From positions 1 to 8,747 of the forward strand of contig JBCBZH010000188.1 in assembly GCA_039815415.1 (NCBI GenBank): a DNA stretch of 8,747 nt, in the 5' to 3' direction. Source of the stretch: JBCBZH01 sp039815415. GTDB lineage: Bacteria > Bacteroidota > Rhodothermia > Rhodothermales > Rubricoccaceae. Below the pieces are notes generated by a model, which was given only the letters and a program-made list of their open reading frames with translations, did not search any database and was not told the DNA's origin. A program made the position numbers and the translations under genes. Below, in pieces: positions 5,885-8,747 of this stretch (its first letter is position 1; every line of letters begins with the position of its first letter).

Positions 5885-8747
5885 TTGAAGAAAGAAATCA
5901 TCATCAACGCGAGCAAGGATCGCTCGCGGATCGCCATCGTCGAGGACGGCGAGCTGGTCGAACTCTACGTCGAGAACCCGGATAACGTCCGGACCATCGG
6001 CAACATCTATCTCGGCGGTGTCCAGAAGGTCATGCCCGCAATTCGGGCCGCCTTCGTCAACGTCGGGCAGAAGCAGGACGCGTTCCTGCACTTCTCGGAC
6101 CTCACCGACAACGCCGCGCAGTTGATCGCGATGGCGGGCGAGGACGTGCCCGGCCTGGAGACGCCTGTGCTGTCTCACGCCCCAAAAAAGCGCGTCGCCG
6201 ACGACGACTCGGAGCCGGATGTGGAAGACACCCTCGAGATTGCCTCAGGCAACGAGGACGAGGAGGCCAAGCCCAGTCGGACGCGCTCGCGTTCCCGGCG
6301 CCGCTCGCGTGGGCGGGGCCGAGGCCGTGGACGCGGTCGGTCCTCTGGCGGTTCTGGGAAGCGCGAAGAGGAGGAAGAGCAGGAAGAGAGCAAGAGACCG
6401 CTTCCTAGCGTGATCGACCTCACCAGCCCGCCGCGCCGCGCCAAGCCCAAGCCGACTCCGAAACCAGAGCCCGAAGACAAGCCAGCGCCGCAAGCAGAGC
6501 CGGAGGCGCCATCAGACGAGCCCACGGCCGCCACAGAGACGGACACGGAAGAGGAGAAGCCAAGGTCGCGCCGCCGGAGCCGGTCCACGCCATCCAACGA
6601 CGCCGAGCCGACAGCCGAAGAGACCTCCGCCAGCTCGACGGACGACTCGAAGGCCGACGCGCCCGACGACGCTTCGGATGCGGCACCTGAGCCGGACGCC
6701 AAGCCGCGTCGGCCCCGGAAGCCGCGCCGCTCCAACACCATCGACCTGACCAGCAGCAGCCGCACGTCCAACGCGGACGCTCTACAGGCAGACACGCCAA
6801 CGGATCGCGCGGATGACTCGGATCGAGCTGGCGACTCAGACGCGGGAGACGCCGAGGCGGATGACACGGCGGGAGCGAAGCGCCGCACCCGTCGCGGACG
6901 CCGAGGTCGGGGCCGCCGGCGGTCTTCAGGTGAGGAGACCACCGAGCCGGACGCCAGCTCGACGGACGCCTCGGACGAGGACCATGACAAGGACACCTCT
7001 TCGTCACCCCAGTCCCGTTCATCACGCCAGCCCCGATCGGACGACGCCAGCTCGGACAGCAACACATCTTCCAGCCGATCTCGCCGTGGGCGTGGTCGCC
7101 AAGCAAACGAGGCGCCTAGCGACTCCTCCGACGAGAAGGAGTCGAATCGGTCGCGCCGCGGTCGCCGCTCCCGTGGGGACCGGCCCGAGGAGCCCAAGGC
7201 CGATGCGAAGGGGAAGGCCTCCGACGACCGCGCATCGTCCAACCGAGATGCCGCATCGAGCCAGAGACGCTCAGACCAGAAGGAGTCGAGTCAGAAAGAC
7301 TCGGGGAGGAGCAATTCTGGCCGGGGCCGTTCTGGGCGCGGGCCCAACGGACGCGGTTCATCCAACGGGCGCGGTGGATCCCAGAATGGCTCGAACGCAA
7401 CCGTGCCGTCGGCAGAGAGCCTGCTCAAGCGGGGGACGCGGGTCATCTGCAAGATCACCAAGGAGCCCATCTCCACGAAGGGACCGCGCGTCTCGACGGA
7501 CATCTCGCTGGCCGGCCGCTTCCTCGTGCTGGTGCCCGCAGCAGACTACATCGCCGTCTCGAAGAAAATCGAGAGCGCCAAGGAGCGCCGTCGGCTGCGC
7601 ACGCTTGCGTCCAGCCTCAAGCCGGATGGCTTTGGCGTGATCGTCCGCACGGTTGCCAGCGGCCGGGATGCCAAGAGCCTCGACACCGACCTGCGTCTGC
7701 TGCTCGAGAAGTGGCGCAAGATCGAGAAGAAGCTCGCCGGACGCCCCGAGCCGCCTGTGCTGCTCTACGAAGACGTCAACATGGTCTCGTCCATCATCCG
7801 GGACCTGTTCTCGGAGGACTATGACCGGATTGTGGTGGACGACCCGAAGGTGCACCGCAACGTGCAGGCGTACGTCAAGGCCGTTGCGCCGCAGATGCTC
7901 GACAAGGTGGAGCTGCACCGAAAGAACCAGCCGGTGTTCCGCTCCCACGGCATCGAGCGGCAGGTGGAGGAGGCCTTCTCGAAGCGCGTCAACATGAAGG
8001 GCGGCGGCTACCTCTACATCGAGACGACGGAGGCCATGCACGTGGTGGATGTCAACTCGGGCCGGGCCGGGCGCGGAAAGAGCCAGAAGGAAAACCTGAT
8101 CGCGGTCAACGTGGAGGCCGCCAAGGAGATCGCCAAGCAGCTCCGCCTGCGTGACCTCGGCGGGATCATCGTCGTCGACTTCATCGACCTCCGCTACGAC
8201 CGGGACCGCAAGAAGGTCACCGACGCCCTCAAGGAGGCCTTCAAGAAGGACCGCGCCGTCACCAAGCTGCTCCCAATGTCGGATTTCGGGCTGGTGCAGA
8301 TCACGCGGCAGCGCCTCCGCCCGTCCATCACCACCCAAACCGACGAAGACGCCGACGGAGCCGATGCTGCACGCGCGGCCGGAGCCGCCGAGATTCGCCA
8401 GCCCGAGCGGTCCTACACGCCGGAACCGACTGCCGAGCCCCTCGCTGAGCGCACCGCCATCAACCCAGCGATGGCGACTCCCGAGGCACTGTCTCAGTCC
8501 ATTCGGAAGTGGCTAGACCACTACCGAAAGACGGTCGATGACCGGTACAAGGCCCGTCCGATTGTCGTTCGCATCCACCCGTTGCTCGGAGCCTACCTCC
8601 GTCGCGGCTTCCCGACACCGCTGACGCGCTGGAAGCTGACGCTGCGAGGCATCTCGTTCCGCGTGGAGGACGACGCGTCGGTGGATCCCCTCGCGTTCGA
8701 TGTGCGCGATGTCAAATCCGGCCGCTCGCTTCTGAAGAAGTACTCGA
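5885..8747 (+). CDS. rng: Ribonuclease E/G with a giant disordered insertion in the S1 domain (partial at the right edge)
   Basis: This single-strand-specific endoribonuclease acts in mRNA decay and rRNA processing in the cytoplasm. 954 codons are read without a stop. Residues 1-75 give the N-terminal subdomain and the first half of S1 (GNIYLGGV, then AAFVNVGQKQDAFLHFSDL). The second half resumes at about 511 (LLKRGTRVICKITKEPISTKGPR). Between them lie roughly 400 extra low-complexity residues (about 100-508) with alternating acidic and RG/SR blocks. The catalytic core is intact: VVDVNSGRA with D722 and N724, and GGIIVVDFID with D765, matching the Mg-binding Asp residues of E. coli RNase E. 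The CPxCxG zinc-link expected after ITRQRLRPS (807-814) is absent. A small C-terminal domain follows (about 865-954). TTG at 5885 is the only start codon between an in-frame TGA (5858-5860) and the conserved KKEIIIN. Relatives are typically about 500-550 residues. Confidence 0.95.
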   Translation, partial: MKKEIIINASKDRSRIAIVEDGELVELYVENPDNVRTIGNIYLGGVQKVMPAIRAAFVNVGQKQDAFLHFSDLTDNAAQLIAMAGEDVPGLETPVLSHAPKKRVADDDSEPDVEDTLEIASGNEDEEAKPSRTRSRSRRRSRGRGRGRGRGRSSGGSGKREEEEEQEESKRPLPSVIDLTSPPRRAKPKPTPKPEPEDKPAPQAEPEAPSDEPTAATETDTEEEKPRSRRRSRSTPSNDAEPTAEETSASSTDDSKADAPDDASDAAPEPDAKPRRPRKPRRSNTIDLTSSSRTSNADALQADTPTDRADDSDRAGDSDAGDAEADDTAGAKRRTRRGRRGRGRRRSSGEETTEPDASSTDASDEDHDKDTSSSPQSRSSRQPRSDDASSDSNTSSSRSRRGRGRQANEAPSDSSDEKESNRSRRGRRSRGDRPEEPKADAKGKASDDRASSNRDAASSQRRSDQKESSQKDSGRSNSGRGRSGRGPNGRGSSNGRGGSQNGSNATVPSAESLLKRGTRVICKITKEPISTKGPRVSTDISLAGRFLVLVPAADYIAVSKKIESAKERRRLRTLASSLKPDGFGVIVRTVASGRDAKSLDTDLRLLLEKWRKIEKKLAGRPEPPVLLYEDVNMVSSIIRDLFSEDYDRIVVDDPKVHRNVQAYVKAVAPQMLDKVELHRKNQPVFRSHGIERQVEEAFSKRVNMKGGGYLYIETTEAMHVVDVNSGRAGRGKSQKENLIAVNVEAAKEIAKQLRLRDLGGIIVVDFIDLRYDRDRKKVTDALKEAFKKDRAVTKLLPMSDFGLVQITRQRLRPSITTQTDEDADGADAARAAGAAEIRQPERSYTPEPTAEPLAERTAINPAMATPEALSQSIRKWLDHYRKTVDDRYKARPIVVRIHPLLGAYLRRGFPTPLTRWKLTLRGISFRVEDDASVDPLAFDVRDVKSGRSLLKKYS
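6182..7408 (+). other. Low-complexity insert of the RNase: alternating acidic and RG/SR-rich blocks
   Basis: This stretch encodes residues about 100-508. Basic blocks lie at about 131-153 (a run of Arg-Gly pairs), 227-234, 275-282, 332-347, 398-405, 422-433 and 475-498 (RG/SG/NG-rich). Acidic blocks lie at about 106-128, 161-169, 195-224, 239-272, 303-329, 350-370 and 413-419. Two copies of a short hydrophobic motif, VIDLTS (176-181) and TIDLTS (285-290), stand out in otherwise polar sequence. Codon choice is looser than in the core (frequent TCA, TCT, CCA, ACA, CGA), as expected for sequence under weak selection. No hydrophobic core or fold is visible, so intrinsic disorder is the likely state. 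Confidence 0.85.

Noticed and set aside
5347..5985. Plus-strand open frame running from the gltA-RNase spacer into the RNase gene
   Set aside because: It overlaps the RNase N-terminus in another frame, is Arg/Pro-rich and shows no family resemblance. An internal Met gives a vaguely signal-like stretch but nothing follows it.
6399..6428. VIDLT as evidence of a SUMO-like system
   Set aside because: The motif resembles a eukaryotic SUMO-interacting motif, but no SUMO, E1 or E2 homologue is present and such short motifs arise by chance.
6175..7242. Long minus-strand open frame (355 codons) opposite the RNase insert
   Set aside because: Its Arg/Ser-rich translation mirrors the low-complexity sense strand. 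Stops are simply rare in such GC-rich repeats, and no conserved motif or start signal is seen.
7358..8338. Minus-strand open frame opposite the RNase core
   Set aside because: Shadow of the conserved catalytic domain on the other strand, His/Leu/Val-rich as typical of antisense frames in GC-rich genes.
1..8747. tRNA genes, CRISPR array or mobile element
   Set aside because: No T-loop or acceptor-stem pattern, no regularly spaced repeats and no transposase, integrase or terminal inverted repeats were found.

Overview
The window looks like a piece of chromosome from a high-GC bacterium, roughly 62-65% G+C by eye. The genes point to the Bacteroidota/Rhodothermota side of the tree. The RNase E/G N-terminus and C-terminal small domain resemble the Bacteroidota-type RNase G, the succinate dehydrogenase anchor subunits are of the two-subunit HRxTG type, and starts generally lack a Shine-Dalgarno sequence, as is usual in Bacteroidota. 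A Rhodothermales-like organism is my best guess, by inference only. No tRNA, rRNA, CRISPR array, transposase or phage gene is visible.

Layout. Positions 1-2127 (minus strand) hold a succinate dehydrogenase operon in the order sdhC-sdhD-sdhA, with sdhA running off the left edge and sdhB presumably beyond it. Both spacers in this operon carry inverted repeats. A divergent regulatory region (2128-2344) with stacked palindromes separates it from a plus-strand class I methyltransferase of the Methyltransf_24 type (2345-3010). This is followed by a small secreted, probably outer-membrane beta-barrel protein (3272-4009, plus). Citrate synthase (4141-5304, minus) converges on it across a spacer with two competing hairpins. 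A 580-base structured region (5305-5884) lies between citrate synthase and a divergent, very long RNase E/G gene (5885 to the right edge, plus).

How the genes fit together. SdhCDA and citrate synthase are TCA-cycle enzymes, and SdhCDA also feeds electrons to the quinone pool. The RNase E/G is the likely core of RNA decay and processing. The methyltransferase and the barrel protein have no evident functional link to them.

The most unusual item is the RNase. Its S1 domain is split by about 400 residues of low-complexity sequence built of alternating acidic and Arg-Gly/Ser-Arg blocks, and the CPxCxG zinc-link motif of the family is absent. In effect the disordered scaffold usually found at an end of RNase E sits inside the S1 fold. 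SdhD also carries an acidic insertion in an extramembrane loop. A 10-mer (CGAGCTGGCG) occurs ten times on both strands, only in intergenic DNA or in poorly conserved coding segments.
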